DNA of 64,000 bases from CALJDF01 sp038121105 (lineage in GTDB: Bacteria > Pseudomonadota > Alphaproteobacteria > SHVP01), in assembly GCA_038121105.1 (NCBI GenBank), contig JAYONB010000003.1, forward strand, positions 124,001 to 188,000, given 5' to 3'. Positions 16,024 through 24,117 of the stretch are shown one piece after another (positions within the stretch are counted from its first letter, which is position 1; every line of letters begins with the position of its first letter). A program made the position numbers and the translations under genes. The notes below the pieces were generated by a model, which worked only from the letters and a program-made list of their open reading frames with translations, was not told where the DNA came from and ran no database searches.

Positions 16024-16868
16024 GCCGCGTCCAACCATTCAACGAACATGGCCGCCACCGGACCGACATCGCCGGGTTGCACCCCGACGGGATAGTTCTT
16101 CTGCGTGCAGTTGGGGATCATGTCGGCGACCTCGGCCATCGCGCCGCCGGAGATGTCGCCGCCGGCGGCGGTGAGCAAGGTGGGCACCGGAATGTCGGGG
16201 AAGCGTTTGCCGCCTTCGTTGTTGTCGAAGGCCGCGATATAGGCCTTGTGATAGCTGAACATGTTTTTCAGCAAATCGAGCGTGCGGTCGTGCAGATCGT
16301 CGGCATCGGGCACGTCGCGGTCGCGCCGGTGTTCGGCGTCGCGCCGGTAATAGGGAAACCAAATAAACATGTCTTTGATGACGTTGAACGCCCAGAGGTA
16401 TTGCGAGCCCGTATAGTCGTAGGGCGGGGTTTCGCGCAGATGGGCGATGTAGTCGTCTTTGAGCGCGCGCGGCGGCAGGCCGATACCGTCGAGGATGAGT
16501 TTGCCGACCCGGTCGGGGTGTCGGATCGCCACATCCATCGCGGTGTGCGCGCCGGTGTGGGTGCCGTAGAGATCGGCCTTATCGATGTCGAGCGCGTCCA
16601 ACAGACGCACCATGGCGTCGCCGAAGTAGCCGATGTCGGGATCGTCGGTATCGGGCGCGCAGGAATCGCCCTGGCCTAGATTGTCGGGCGCCAAAGTCCA
16701 ACGCCCCTGCCCCAAGGCGTCGGTGAGCGAGTTGAGCGTGCGGGCGGCAAAGGGCGAGGCGTGCATCAACACGGCGGGGCGCTTGCCGTTGCCGGCCAGC
16801 GCTTCGCCGGCGGTGTAGTAGTGGACCTGCCCGAGATCGATGCGGGCGAAGCGGCGTTTGATCGTCAT
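16020..16868 (-). CDS. alpha/beta hydrolase-fold protein with GTHTG elbow (copy 1)
   Basis: Exactly 282 residues, like the next gene, with which it shares DNLGQGDSC at 62-70, LYGTHTGAHTA at 101-111, FDNNEGGKRFPDIPVPTLL near 215-233 and a C-terminal MIPNCTQKNYP. The two are diverged tandem duplicates. As in copy 2, the nucleophile-elbow Ser is His (residue 104). It has HASPFAARTLN where the HG oxyanion motif stands in copy 2. It begins 9 bases after the CMD gene and its TGA overlaps the next ATG. An alpha/beta fold is firm; calling it a hydrolase is by family only. Confidence 0.85.
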   Translation of the reverse strand: MTIKRRFARIDLGQVHYYTAGEALAGNGKRPAVLMHASPFAARTLNSLTDALGQGRWTLAPDNLGQGDSCAPDTDDPDIGYFGDAMVRLLDALDIDKADLYGTHTGAHTAMDVAIRHPDRVGKLILDGIGLPPRALKDDYIAHLRETPPYDYTGSQYLWAFNVIKDMFIWFPYYRRDAEHRRDRDVPDADDLHDRTLDLLKNMFSYHKAYIAAFDNNEGGKRFPDIPVPTLLTAAGGDISGGAMAEVADMIPNCTQKNYPVGVQPGDVGPVAAMFVEWLDAA

Positions 16869-16877
16869 GCAGAAATC

Positions 16878-17453
16878 TTATTCGGCGGCGTCGCTGAGCG
16901 GGACGATCGGGCAGTTGGGTTCGCGCTCGACGAGGTCGTAGACGAACAGCATTTTCGCCATGCCGGTGAGGACCGCGCCGACGACGCCGAGTTCGTAGAT
17001 ATCGCCGTCGGAATAGTACTTCGACAAACGATCGTAGAGGTCTTTGGTGAGTTCGCCGTGCATGTTGGGCAGCGAAATCTGATCGGCAAGCTCGATGATC
17101 GCGCGTTCCTTTTCGTCGAAGCACGGCGCATCGGGTTTCATGATGTTGTCGATCTTGTCTTGCGCGATGCCCGCTTTAGCCGCCGCCAGACGATCGCCGC
17201 GATTGCAATGCGCGCAGCCATGCACGCCGGCGAGACGCAACCGCAAGAGCTCCTTAGTCGGCACATCGACTTGGCCCGCGTAGAACAAGCGCTCGTAGAA
17301 ATCCTTGCGGTAGAACTCGAACACGTGCGGCGCGTTGCCGTAGATCTCCACCCGGTCGGCCTCGCCGTGAATCTCGACGTTTTTGTCATGCGCCGCCTGC
17401 ATGTAGGGATTGAGCTTTTCGTAAGGCACGCGCTTGAGATGGGGATTGGGCAT
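16878..17453 (-). CDS. carboxymuconolactone decarboxylase/AhpD-like family protein
   Basis: 191 residues with the CMD-fold signature: RLRLAGVHGCAHCNRGD at 71-87, where Cys80-x-x-Cys83 and Asn/Asp replace the usual CxxCxxxH surroundings, then an alpha-helical half ending ELGVVGAVLTGMAKMLFVYD. Such proteins are either ring-cleavage decarboxylases or AhpD-like thiol reductases; the intact CxxC pair favours the latter, or a peroxidase role. It leads the four-gene minus-strand run with two hydrolases and the hotdog protein. The GGAGG ribosome site before its ATG is strong. Confidence 0.85.
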   Translation of the reverse strand: MPNPHLKRVPYEKLNPYMQAAHDKNVEIHGEADRVEIYGNAPHVFEFYRKDFYERLFYAGQVDVPTKELLRLRLAGVHGCAHCNRGDRLAAAKAGIAQDKIDNIMKPDAPCFDEKERAIIELADQISLPNMHGELTKDLYDRLSKYYSDGDIYELGVVGAVLTGMAKMLFVYDLVEREPNCPIVPLSDAAE

Positions 17454-17726
17454 GTCAGCCTCCGGGGAAATGAAATGTCAGCGTGGCGTGGCACGCCGCC
17501 CGCCGCAACGACGAGGGGTGCGAAAATTACCAAACGAAGCCAAAAAATCCTTTGTTTTCAATGCTCCGCGAAGATCGGGCGACGAACGAAGCCAAATCGG
17601 CGTGGCGCTTGAACGACTTAACCCAAATCGGCGGGGTGTCCCCGCCCGCGGGCCTAACAACGAGGTGCATTATACCCCGAAACGAGGTGGTGCGGGGGTC
17701 ACAATCGGTGTCCCCACCGCGCGGTG
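17454..17726. other. non-coding gap with short direct repeat
   Basis: This 273-base gap between the CMD gene and the frameshifted methyltransferase-like gene contains the near-repeat ACGAAGCCAAA (about 17534 and again about 17588) and several CCCAAATCGGCGGGG-type runs. No gene with a start signal or family match was seen. Reading frames through it look like degenerate repeat sequence. It presumably holds the CMD-operon promoter. Confidence 0.4.
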
Positions 17727-18430
17727 CTAGCCGTCGCCGTACAGCAACTCCATGTCGGGTTTTTCGGTTGCGACGTAGTGCACCCAGATGTAGGTGTGCT
17801 GGAAGAACGCGGCGGCGAGTGCTGCTTGCGAGCCGGCCAGCAATGCGATGGCCCACAGCCCGAGGAAGATGTGGCCGTACATCGCGTTGCCGGTGTAGCG
17901 AAGGCCCCGCCGGTGACGAGCGGCATGCGGCGATAGTGTTCCCGGAAATGATCGCCGCCCAAGGCGCGCGGAATGTCGAAGTAGCGCGCGACCGAGTACA
18001 TCGCGAAGACAGCGGGCACGCACAGCGCAAGACCCAGGACGAGCGTGGTCCATGCGGGCAGCGCGAGCGTGCTGGTATCGGCCAGGGCAACGCCGAGGAC
18101 GGCGACCGGGCGGAGCAAGAGCATCGGCATGAAGATGAGACCCCACACCGCCATGTCGGCGCGCCCGAAAATCTTGGTCATGACCTGCCAGCCGAGTTGC
18201 CCGCGGAACACCAGCCACACGACGACCTGATGCACCACGACGAGGGCGGCGTTGAGCCAGAACCATGCTTCGACCGTCAGGCCGAGCCAGGTGCCGCCGG
18301 TGAAAACCGGTGCGGCGAACGCATAGGCCACAGCGAACAACCCAAGGATGGCGACGAGGTGGAACGCTTGGCCTTTGAAGAGATAGCCGGCGGTGCGGGC
18401 GGCGGGGATATCGGGATGCTCGATGGTCAT
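17727..18430 (-). pseudogene. isoprenylcysteine methyltransferase-like membrane protein, frameshifted
   Basis: From the ATG at 18430, with a perfect AAAGGAGG ribosome site, about 176 codons encode a polytopic membrane protein with four to five helices and the ICMT/PEMT-type stretch FDIPRALGGDHFREHYRRMPLVTGG. At about 17900 the frame breaks. Continuing one base off gives RYTGNAMYGHIFLGLWAIALL and a sensible end, EKPDMELLYGDG, with a stop at 17727-17729. One base appears to be missing (TTCGC where TTCCGC would restore the frame). Either a recent pseudogene or a sequencing error. The family would methylate a lipid or thiol at the membrane; the substrate is unknown. Confidence 0.75.
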
Positions 18431-18794
18431 GGCGGCCTCCTTTGTTGGACTAAAGGTAGGGGGCCGGGCCGGGCGGAGTGACACTTATTTTCGTGGGCGC
18501 GTCGTCGTTTCGGGCCACCGTCTACGGCGGCCCCTCAGGATGAGCGTTTAGTTGACGCCTCGCCGGCGGAGGTTGGAAACGGCATTGCGTCTCCTCCCCC
18601 GCGCGGGAGGGGGGATGGTGGGTTACGCCGTGCGGTCCCCACGACATCCGCACGGGAGTGCCGCGCGGCGATCATGGGGTTGTTGGCGGCGCACAAGCGG
18701 CGCCTTGCGATTGCACCGCTCGGCGGAATCTGCCAATAGCGGGATACACCTCGGACGCCACGGTGGCGGCCGCGACAACCCTTTCGATGCGGCC
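18431..18794. other. intergenic region with repeat elements
   Basis: A 364-base gap between the frameshifted membrane gene and the divergent AEC transporter. It holds one copy of the dispersed CCTCAGGATG repeat (18512-18546) and a GC hairpin near 18590-18615 (CCTCCC...GGGAGG). The transporter frame is open through much of it, but no start with a ribosome site was found there. Nothing else recognisable. Confidence 0.5.
18512..18546 (+). repeat. dispersed intergenic repeat, copy A
   Basis: GGCCACCGTCTACGGCGGCC followed by CCTCAGGATGAG. It shares the imperfect inverted GC arms and the CCTCAG(G/A)ATG end with copies near 19921, 21435 and 22776. Such elements are common between genes in alphaproteobacteria. 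Confidence 0.5.
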
Positions 18795-19736
18795 ATGCAA
18801 GCGATCCTTACCGTCGTCTTCCCCGTCTTCGCGATCATCGCCGCCGGCTATTTGTTTGGCCGTCGCGGCCTGCTGGGGCCCGCCAGCAGCGAGGCGCTCA
18901 ACGATTTTGTCTATTGGGTGGCGTTGCCCGCGTTTCTGTTCCGCGCGATGGCCACTGTGGACATCGCCGTCGTGCTCAATGGCCCCTTCATCGCGGGCTT
19001 TCTCGGCGGGGTTGTGATCATCTGGGCCGTGGCCATTGTGGTCGCACGCGTGGTCTTCGGCTGCGGCCAACCCGAAGCGACGCTGCACGGCATGAACGGC
19101 GTCTACGGCAATTCGGGGTACATGGGAATCCCGCTGGCTCTTGCCGCCTTCGGACCGGCGGCCGCAGTGCCGACCATCATCATCGTGGTTCTGAATTCCG
19201 CGGTGATGTTTCCGCTCGCGGTTGTCCTGATCGAGTGGGGCCGAGCCGATAAGGCCGGACCGGTCAGTGTGATGCGGCACTTGGTCCGCGCTTTAGTCCG
19301 CAATCCGCTGCTTGTGGCCCCCCTTGCCGGGATCGCTTGGGCGGCGATGGGGTGGACGTTGCCGGTGCCGTTGGAGCGTTTCACCGGTCTTCTGGGGGCC
19401 GCGGCGGGCCCGTGCGCGCTGTTCTCGATCGGCTTATTCATGGTCGGCAAGCAGCTCAGCCACGGCAAGGCCGAGGTCGGCGCGATGACGGTGACCAAGC
19501 TCGTCGTTCACCCGCTGGTCACCGCCGCGATGGTGTTTCTCGTCTTCCCCACCGATCCGCTATGGGCCACAGTCGCCGTGCTGATCGCCGCGTTGCCCAC
19601 GGGTACCGGCGGCTTCGTCTTGGCCCAGACTTACGGGCTCTACGTGCTGCGCACCTCGTCGGTCACGCTGGTCACCACAGTGATTTCGGTGTCGACAATC
19701 TCGTTCTTTTTCCTGCTTTTTCCGCCGCTATTCTGA
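18795..19736 (+). CDS. AEC family transporter
   Basis: Auxin efflux carrier-type permease of the inner membrane, 313 residues with about ten hydrophobic helices in two repeats. The family features are VYWVALPAFLFRAMA near 37-51, GVYGNSGYMGIPLALAAFG near 102-120, and in the second half LFSIGLFMVG and GTGGFVLAQTYG. The ATG at 18795 gives a first helix right at the N-terminus, as usual; the frame is open further upstream but through repeat sequence. Bacterial members export small acids such as malate or malonate; the substrate here is unknown. Confidence 0.9.
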   Translation: MQAILTVVFPVFAIIAAGYLFGRRGLLGPASSEALNDFVYWVALPAFLFRAMATVDIAVVLNGPFIAGFLGGVVIIWAVAIVVARVVFGCGQPEATLHGMNGVYGNSGYMGIPLALAAFGPAAAVPTIIIVVLNSAVMFPLAVVLIEWGRADKAGPVSVMRHLVRALVRNPLLVAPLAGIAWAAMGWTLPVPLERFTGLLGAAAGPCALFSIGLFMVGKQLSHGKAEVGAMTVTKLVVHPLVTAAMVFLVFPTDPLWATVAVLIAALPTGTGGFVLAQTYGLYVLRTSSVTLVTTVISVSTISFFFLLFPPLF

Positions 19737-19773
19737 GACCGAGAAGGTCGCGCCACCGATGAGCGGTCGCTCA

Positions 19774-19920
19774 GGCCGCGAACAACTGTCCGATGGGAAC
19801 GGCAACGGCCTCGGCCTTGGGGCGGGAGAGATAGAATTCGGCCAATAGGTCGCCTTCGTCTTCCAAGCCGGTGGGATCGACGCCTTGGTCGCGCTTTTTG
19901 AGCTCTCGGAAATACGCTCT
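19774..19920 (-). pseudogene. possible gene remnant (C-terminal fragment)
   Basis: The minus strand here reads FRELKKRDQGVDPTGLEDE... and ends GQLFAA with a stop just after the AEC transporter. The composition looks protein-like, but upstream the frame runs straight into repeat copy D and has no start signal. It may be the C-terminal stump of a gene cut by a repeat or deletion, or chance. No family is recognised. Confidence 0.25.
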
Positions 19921-19945
19921 GGGTCCTCGCGCCTCAGAATGACGG
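19921..19945 (+). repeat. dispersed intergenic repeat, partial copy D
   Basis: GGGTCCTCGCGCCTCAGAATGACGG: a short version of the repeat seen in full at 21435 and 22776, missing most of the internal stem. Confidence 0.4.
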
Positions 19946-19985
19946 GGTGGGAGTGGCTTGGGCGGTCCTGCGGGATGCGTCGTTA

Positions 19986-20456
19986 TTAGCGGCGGGGGGT
20001 ACGGTAGGGGCGGTGGCAGTCGGCACAAGAGCGGCCGACCGTTTGGAGGGCGCTGGACCATGCGGTGGGGTCGTCGGCCTTGAGCGCGGCTGCGAGGGTT
20101 GTGGTGGCGTCGCGGAATTCGTCGATCTTGGCGCTGAAGCCGGCCCAGTCGCTCCAGATTTCGGGTTTGGCGCGGTTCTGGTTTTCGCCGGGATTCGGCG
20201 TTTCGAACAACGCAGGCATGCGGTTGGCAACGTCGACGAGTTCCGCAGCACGAGCATGATCGGCGTCGCCCGGTGGGTTTTGGCGTAGCGAACGACTTAG
20301 CGCTTCCATGTTCTTGGACAGCGACTCCATCGCCATGTGGCGCGGATCCTTTTCGTCATGCGCCCTTGCGTCGTTGACCTCGAGCGCGCCGAAACCGAGC
20401 GCCATTGCGACAGCGAACGCGGCGGCAGCCCGCAAGCCGATTATTTTTCGTTGCAT
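19986..20456 (-). CDS. cytochrome c'-like protein
   Basis: 156 residues from the ATG at 20456, which has an AGGAGG ribosome site. An N-terminal signal peptide (hydrophobic 9-25, likely cleavage near ARA-H) sends it to the periplasm. Class II cytochrome c features are present: a four-helix body and a C-terminal heme site CADCH at 144-148, followed by RPYR. Cytochromes c' bind NO and related ligands or act as electron carriers. It follows, in the same direction after 53 bases, an exported metallo-beta-lactamase-fold gene, so the pair may work together in the periplasm. Confidence 0.88.
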   Translation of the reverse strand: MQRKIIGLRAAAAFAVAMALGFGALEVNDARAHDEKDPRHMAMESLSKNMEALSRSLRQNPPGDADHARAAELVDVANRMPALFETPNPGENQNRAKPEIWSDWAGFSAKIDEFRDATTTLAAALKADDPTAWSSALQTVGRSCADCHRPYRTPRR

Positions 20457-20509
20457 CGATCCTCCTGGTTTTCCTACGACGCAACGCATCTGTTGGAGCG
20501 AACGCCGCG

Positions 20510-21340
20510 TTATCTGTTCAACGCGTTGTAGATGCCTTCGACGTTGAGCGGAAGCCAATCGTAAGCGCCCCACGACGCATACTTCGGCAAGCTGATCTCT
20601 TGTTTGAGGGTATCGAGCGATTTACCGGCGTCCATACCCAATTGCACCGCGGCAACGAGGTCTTCGAAGTATTGCCGGTGATCGGCGGCATCGGCCTTGG
20701 TGCCAACCGGGCCGTGACCGGGGATGAGGATGTCGAAGTCCATCGCTTCGACGGTCTTGATCGAGTCGATCCAGCCCGGGATCGCGGCGCCGGCGAGATT
20801 GCGGAACGGCAGACGCTTGACCGAGATGAAGTCGACCGTGAACACCGCGCGTTCATCGGGGAAGTGCATGACGATCATGTCGTCGGAATGATTGGGGCCG
20901 GCGTAAATAAGCTCGACCGACTTGCCGCCCAGCGTGAGGGTCATGCGGTCTTGGAAGGTGATGTCGGGTGCGCGGACGCCAGCGTGCGCGCCGGTAAGAT
21001 TCTTGGGCAGATTGGCGTGACCAACGAAGGTGACGTCGTCGCCATAAACCTCGCCGCCCGAGGCGTGATCCTGATGGTGATGGCTGTAGACCACGTACTT
21101 GACGGGCATGTTGAAGCGCTTGGCGATTTCATCCTTCAGCCAGGTCGCCGCGGGCGCGTTGATCGGATCGGTGGCGATGACGCCGTCGGGCGTGACGAGA
21201 AAGACGCCGACGTGGAAGCTGCTTTGGAAGCGGTAGAGATCGCCTGCGATCTTGGTGATTTCGCGCGTGCCCTGCTGGGCATAGGCGGCGGTGGCGAGAA
21301 AGAGCGCCGCAAGGGCGATGGCGATGGTGCGCAAGATCAT
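20510..21340 (-). CDS. exported metallo-beta-lactamase-fold hydrolase
   Basis: 276 residues with a signal peptide (cleavage likely after ATAAYA, residue 21). The zinc site HxHxDH is present as HHHQDH at 87-92, followed by other ligand regions (GHANLPKN near 106, AGPNHSDD near 146, PGHGPVGTK near 212). It resembles SoxH or quinoprotein-relay type MBL proteins rather than true beta-lactamases. The ribosome site GGAGG is good. Encoded just before the cytochrome c' gene; that pairing suggests a redox-linked periplasmic task, which is inference. Confidence 0.85.
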   Translation of the reverse strand: MILRTIAIALAALFLATAAYAQQGTREITKIAGDLYRFQSSFHVGVFLVTPDGVIATDPINAPAATWLKDEIAKRFNMPVKYVVYSHHHQDHASGGEVYGDDVTFVGHANLPKNLTGAHAGVRAPDITFQDRMTLTLGGKSVELIYAGPNHSDDMIVMHFPDERAVFTVDFISVKRLPFRNLAGAAIPGWIDSIKTVEAMDFDILIPGHGPVGTKADAADHRQYFEDLVAAVQLGMDAGKSLDTLKQEISLPKYASWGAYDWLPLNVEGIYNALNR

Positions 21341-21434
21341 GGTGGCCTCCCGTGAATTGGTTGTGCGGCATTAACACGGGGCGCGGCGGCTTTATTCAGG
21401 GGTCACCGGGTTGTGACTGCTTGTCTCGTTTCGC

Positions 21435-21479
21435 GGGTCCTTCGAGACGCGCCCCAGGCGGGTGGCTCCTCAGAATGCG
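21435..21479 (+). repeat. dispersed intergenic repeat, copy B
   Basis: GGTCCTTCGAGACGCGCC, a short GC stretch, then GGCTCCTCAGAATGC. The outer parts are the TCCTTCGAGACG and CTCCTCAG(A/G)ATG ends of a well-spread alphaproteobacterial intergenic repeat. It sits between the metallo-hydrolase and thyX genes. Confidence 0.6.
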
Positions 21480-21491
21480 GGCAGCAGGCGT

Positions 21492-22439
21492 TTAGTCGTC
21501 GTCGGGCAGATCGAGGGACGCTTTGAGTTCGCGCCATTCGCGGGCCGAGAGGCCGGTGTCTTTGCGATCGACTTTTTCGCCGGCGAGCATTTTCTTCACT
21601 GCGGCGGCGCCCTTGGCCGAGAGGTGCACGCCGCCCATGCGGTAGTCCATGAAGGCATCGTGGGTGAGCGGGACCCAGCGTTTGAGCGTCTCCAGCATGG
21701 CGTCGGCGTAGACGCGGATTTCGTATTGGGCGTGCGGGTCGGCGCGCAACGACAAGAAGTGCAGCAGGTTGTGCAGGTTCGTTTTCCAATACCACTGCGT
21801 ATAGAAATTGAGCGACAGGTTCATGCGCGCCAGCTCACGCGCTAAGCCCTTGCGACCGGGATCTTTGGGCTCGCCGTCGGGGCCTTCGTTGAGCATGTAT
21901 TCGTAGTGCGCGTAGTTGTTTTCCGAATCCTCGCGCAGCAGCTTGAAGACTTCGGTCGCTTCGTCGCCGGTGAGCACCGCATCGCGGCCTTGGCGGTTCT
22001 GCGCGCTTTGCGCGGCAAGTTGATCGGGGGCCGGGATGTAGAACTCGTTGTCGAGGATCGAATAGCGCGCGGAGTATTCGTTGACGTTGGCGGTGCGGTG
22101 CCGAATCCACTGACGCGCGACGAAGATCGGCAGTTTGACGTGGTACTTGATCTCGGCCATTTCGAACGGCGTCGTGTGGCGATGGCGCATCAGGTAGTTA
22201 ATGAGCCCACGATCTTCCGAGACCTTTTTGGTGCCCTTGCCGTAAGACACCCGCGCGGCCTGCACCACCGCGTTGTCGTCGCCCATGTAATCGACCACCC
22301 GGATGAAGCCGTGATCGAGGAGCGGCGTGGCCTGGTAGAGCACTTCTTCCAAGGCCGGCACCGTGGCGCGGCGGGTGGGGAAGGAGTCCGCCCGCTGGGC
22401 GTCGATTTCCTGTTGTTGGTCGGGCGAAACGTGGGGCAT
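21492..22439 (-). CDS. thyX: flavin-dependent thymidylate synthase
   Basis: Makes dTMP from dUMP with FAD, NADPH and methylene-THF, replacing ThyA. The 315 residues carry the ThyX signature RHRTANVNEYSARY at 113-126 (RHRx7S), RHRHTTPFEMAEIKYHVKLP at 85-104 and a C-terminal TLKRWVPLTHDAFMDYR. No convincing ribosome site precedes the ATG, so a slightly different start is possible. Flanked on both sides by repeat copies. Confidence 0.97.
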   Translation of the reverse strand: MPHVSPDQQQEIDAQRADSFPTRRATVPALEEVLYQATPLLDHGFIRVVDYMGDDNAVVQAARVSYGKGTKKVSEDRGLINYLMRHRHTTPFEMAEIKYHVKLPIFVARQWIRHRTANVNEYSARYSILDNEFYIPAPDQLAAQSAQNRQGRDAVLTGDEATEVFKLLREDSENNYAHYEYMLNEGPDGEPKDPGRKGLARELARMNLSLNFYTQWYWKTNLHNLLHFLSLRADPHAQYEIRVYADAMLETLKRWVPLTHDAFMDYRMGGVHLSAKGAAAVKKMLAGEKVDRKDTGLSAREWRELKASLDLPDDD

Positions 22440-22843
22440 AGGCTGTGTCGGAACGCTATATGATGTGGGGTGGACCGGGGAAGAAATACTACATCTTGGG
22501 GGTGGGGGCGACTCCTGAATGCCGCCGCGGTTAGTTTAACGCAGCGAAGAGGGCTTGCGGGCGTGGCCTCACCGGGGCCGTTCGTTGCGGGACGCCGCCT
22601 CTCCCTACTTGGAGGGCGAGGATAAAGGAGGGAGTTGGTGGCGCCGCGCGTTGGTGGCGGCGATCCCCTCCCTGCCCTCCCCCTGGGGCGCAGGGGGAGG
22701 AGGTGGTGGGGCGGTTGGTGCGGCGCGCATGGCATCCGCATAGCGAATGCCCTGCGGTGACCGCGACGGTTCGTTCGCAGGCCCTTCGGGACGCGGTCCT
22801 ACGGACCGCTCCTCAGGATGCCGATGTTTGAGGTCGGCGTGAT
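22440..22843. other. intergenic region with GC-rich repeats
   Basis: This 404-base gap between thyX and the amidohydrolase gene contains a CCCTCCCCCTGGGGCGCAGG-type hairpin (about 22676-22698) and a full copy of the dispersed repeat (22776-22821). Several chance frames cross it. No gene is supported. Confidence 0.5.
22776..22821 (+). repeat. dispersed intergenic repeat, copy C
   Basis: CCCTTCGGGACGCGGTCC, TACGGACCG and CTCCTCAGGATG in order. The inner CGGTCC-TA-CGGACCG arms form a hairpin. It matches copy B at both ends. Confidence 0.6.
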
Positions 22844-23947
22844 CTACAAGCCGTAAAGGCGTTTGGGGTTGTCGTAGAGGATGTGTTGTTTGGTGGCCGC
22901 GTCGATGTCGGTGCGGGCGTTGAGGAGGTCAATGACGTCGATTTGGGCCGAGGGGTCGGTGTGGCCGTAGTCGGTGCCGATGAGGAGCGACTTGGGGCCG
23001 GCATACTTCAAGACGTAGGCGAGATCGTCGTCGCTTTGACAGGTCAGATGGATGTTGCGATCGCCGAAGATGTCGGCGGGCATTTTGTCGCCGGCGGCGT
23101 GCACGCGGCGGGCGTATTCGTTGTACACCCACGGCACCCACTGGGCTGCGGATTCGATGAAGCCCCAGCGTAGCTTGGGAAAGTTCTTGTGCACGTCGCT
23201 CATCAACAACGCCATGCAGCCGACGACGGCGGGCACGCGCGTGATGGTGAAGCCTTTGACCGAGACCGGGCCCGGGGCTTCCATGTGAAAAATCGTGTTC
23301 TTTTGGCTGCCGTTGGCGATGTGCACGGTCATCGGCATATCGAGGCGTTCGGCCTCTTCGTACATCGGATGGAAGTACGGATCGGAGAGCAGCCGGTCGC
23401 CTTCGAAGGCGCGCATGAAGACGCCCACGGCGCCGTTCTTTTTGGCGCGGCGGATTTCTTCGATGGATTCGTCCATCGCCAACGTGGGCGGGATGACGAC
23501 CCAGCGCAGCCGCTCGGGCGCTTGTTTCCAGATGTCGATGAGCCAGTTGTTGTAGGACCGCGCGAGCGCGGCCTCAGCCTTGGCGTCTTCGGTCAGGCTG
23601 GTGAGCCACATCGTGGGGAACAGGACTTGGACGTCGATGCCGAGTTCGTCCATGTGCGCGAGGCGGCCGGGGATGTCGGTCATCTCGCGCAGTTCTTTGC
23701 GGGTGTTCATGTTGCGGCCCGCGGTCTCGGACATCTTTTTGATTTGCTCGTCGGTGAAACGACGGATGAACGCCGGGCCCAGGACGCCGTCGACCATCCA
23801 GCCGCCTTCGGCCGGATTCTCACCAGGCGGCGGGCTGAGAACTGGGCGATATTTGGCTTCCGAAGGGGAAAGGTAGTCCCAGGTCGCGTCGGTCTCGACG
23901 ACGTGGGCATCGGCGTCGATCACGCGGGTTTTGACTTGGGCGTCCAT
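22844..23947 (-). CDS. amidohydrolase-superfamily metal-dependent hydrolase
   Basis: 367 residues with the DAxxH metal motif DADAHVVE at 11-18, then FPTMWLTSL, a central MPMTVHIANGS (metal His), a RWGFIESAAQWVPW strand and a C-terminal GTDYGHTDPS (catalytic Asp). This is the pattern of the ACMSD/amidohydrolase-2 type, which decarboxylates or hydrolyses small, often aromatic acids. It is divergent from the LLM oxidoreductase gene across 170 bases. With the LLM enzyme, CaiB transferase and hydrolase pair it suggests a catabolic cluster; the substrate is unknown. Confidence 0.9.
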   Translation of the reverse strand: MDAQVKTRVIDADAHVVETDATWDYLSPSEAKYRPVLSPPPGENPAEGGWMVDGVLGPAFIRRFTDEQIKKMSETAGRNMNTRKELREMTDIPGRLAHMDELGIDVQVLFPTMWLTSLTEDAKAEAALARSYNNWLIDIWKQAPERLRWVVIPPTLAMDESIEEIRRAKKNGAVGVFMRAFEGDRLLSDPYFHPMYEEAERLDMPMTVHIANGSQKNTIFHMEAPGPVSVKGFTITRVPAVVGCMALLMSDVHKNFPKLRWGFIESAAQWVPWVYNEYARRVHAAGDKMPADIFGDRNIHLTCQSDDDLAYVLKYAGPKSLLIGTDYGHTDPSAQIDVIDLLNARTDIDAATKQHILYDNPKRLYGL

Positions 23948-24117
23948 GGGAAAGCCTCCGGATAGATGACGAGCGCATGGTGGCGGGCGGCCCTAGGGGG
24001 CGCAACGGGTATGGGCGGCCTGTCCGCACCTTGGGCCGCGCGCGCCGTGACATAGCCCTACCCGGCCGGTCGGCTAGACTGACGCGAGACGGCCTTTCCA
24101 TTGCGCGGAGCACAGCG

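Noticed and set aside
14480..16069. One 529-codon minus-strand protein
   Set aside because: Only its last 232 codons are protein-like (the hotdog gene); the rest is an off-frame reading of the alpha/beta hydrolase that precedes it, so the start was moved to the TTG at 15178.
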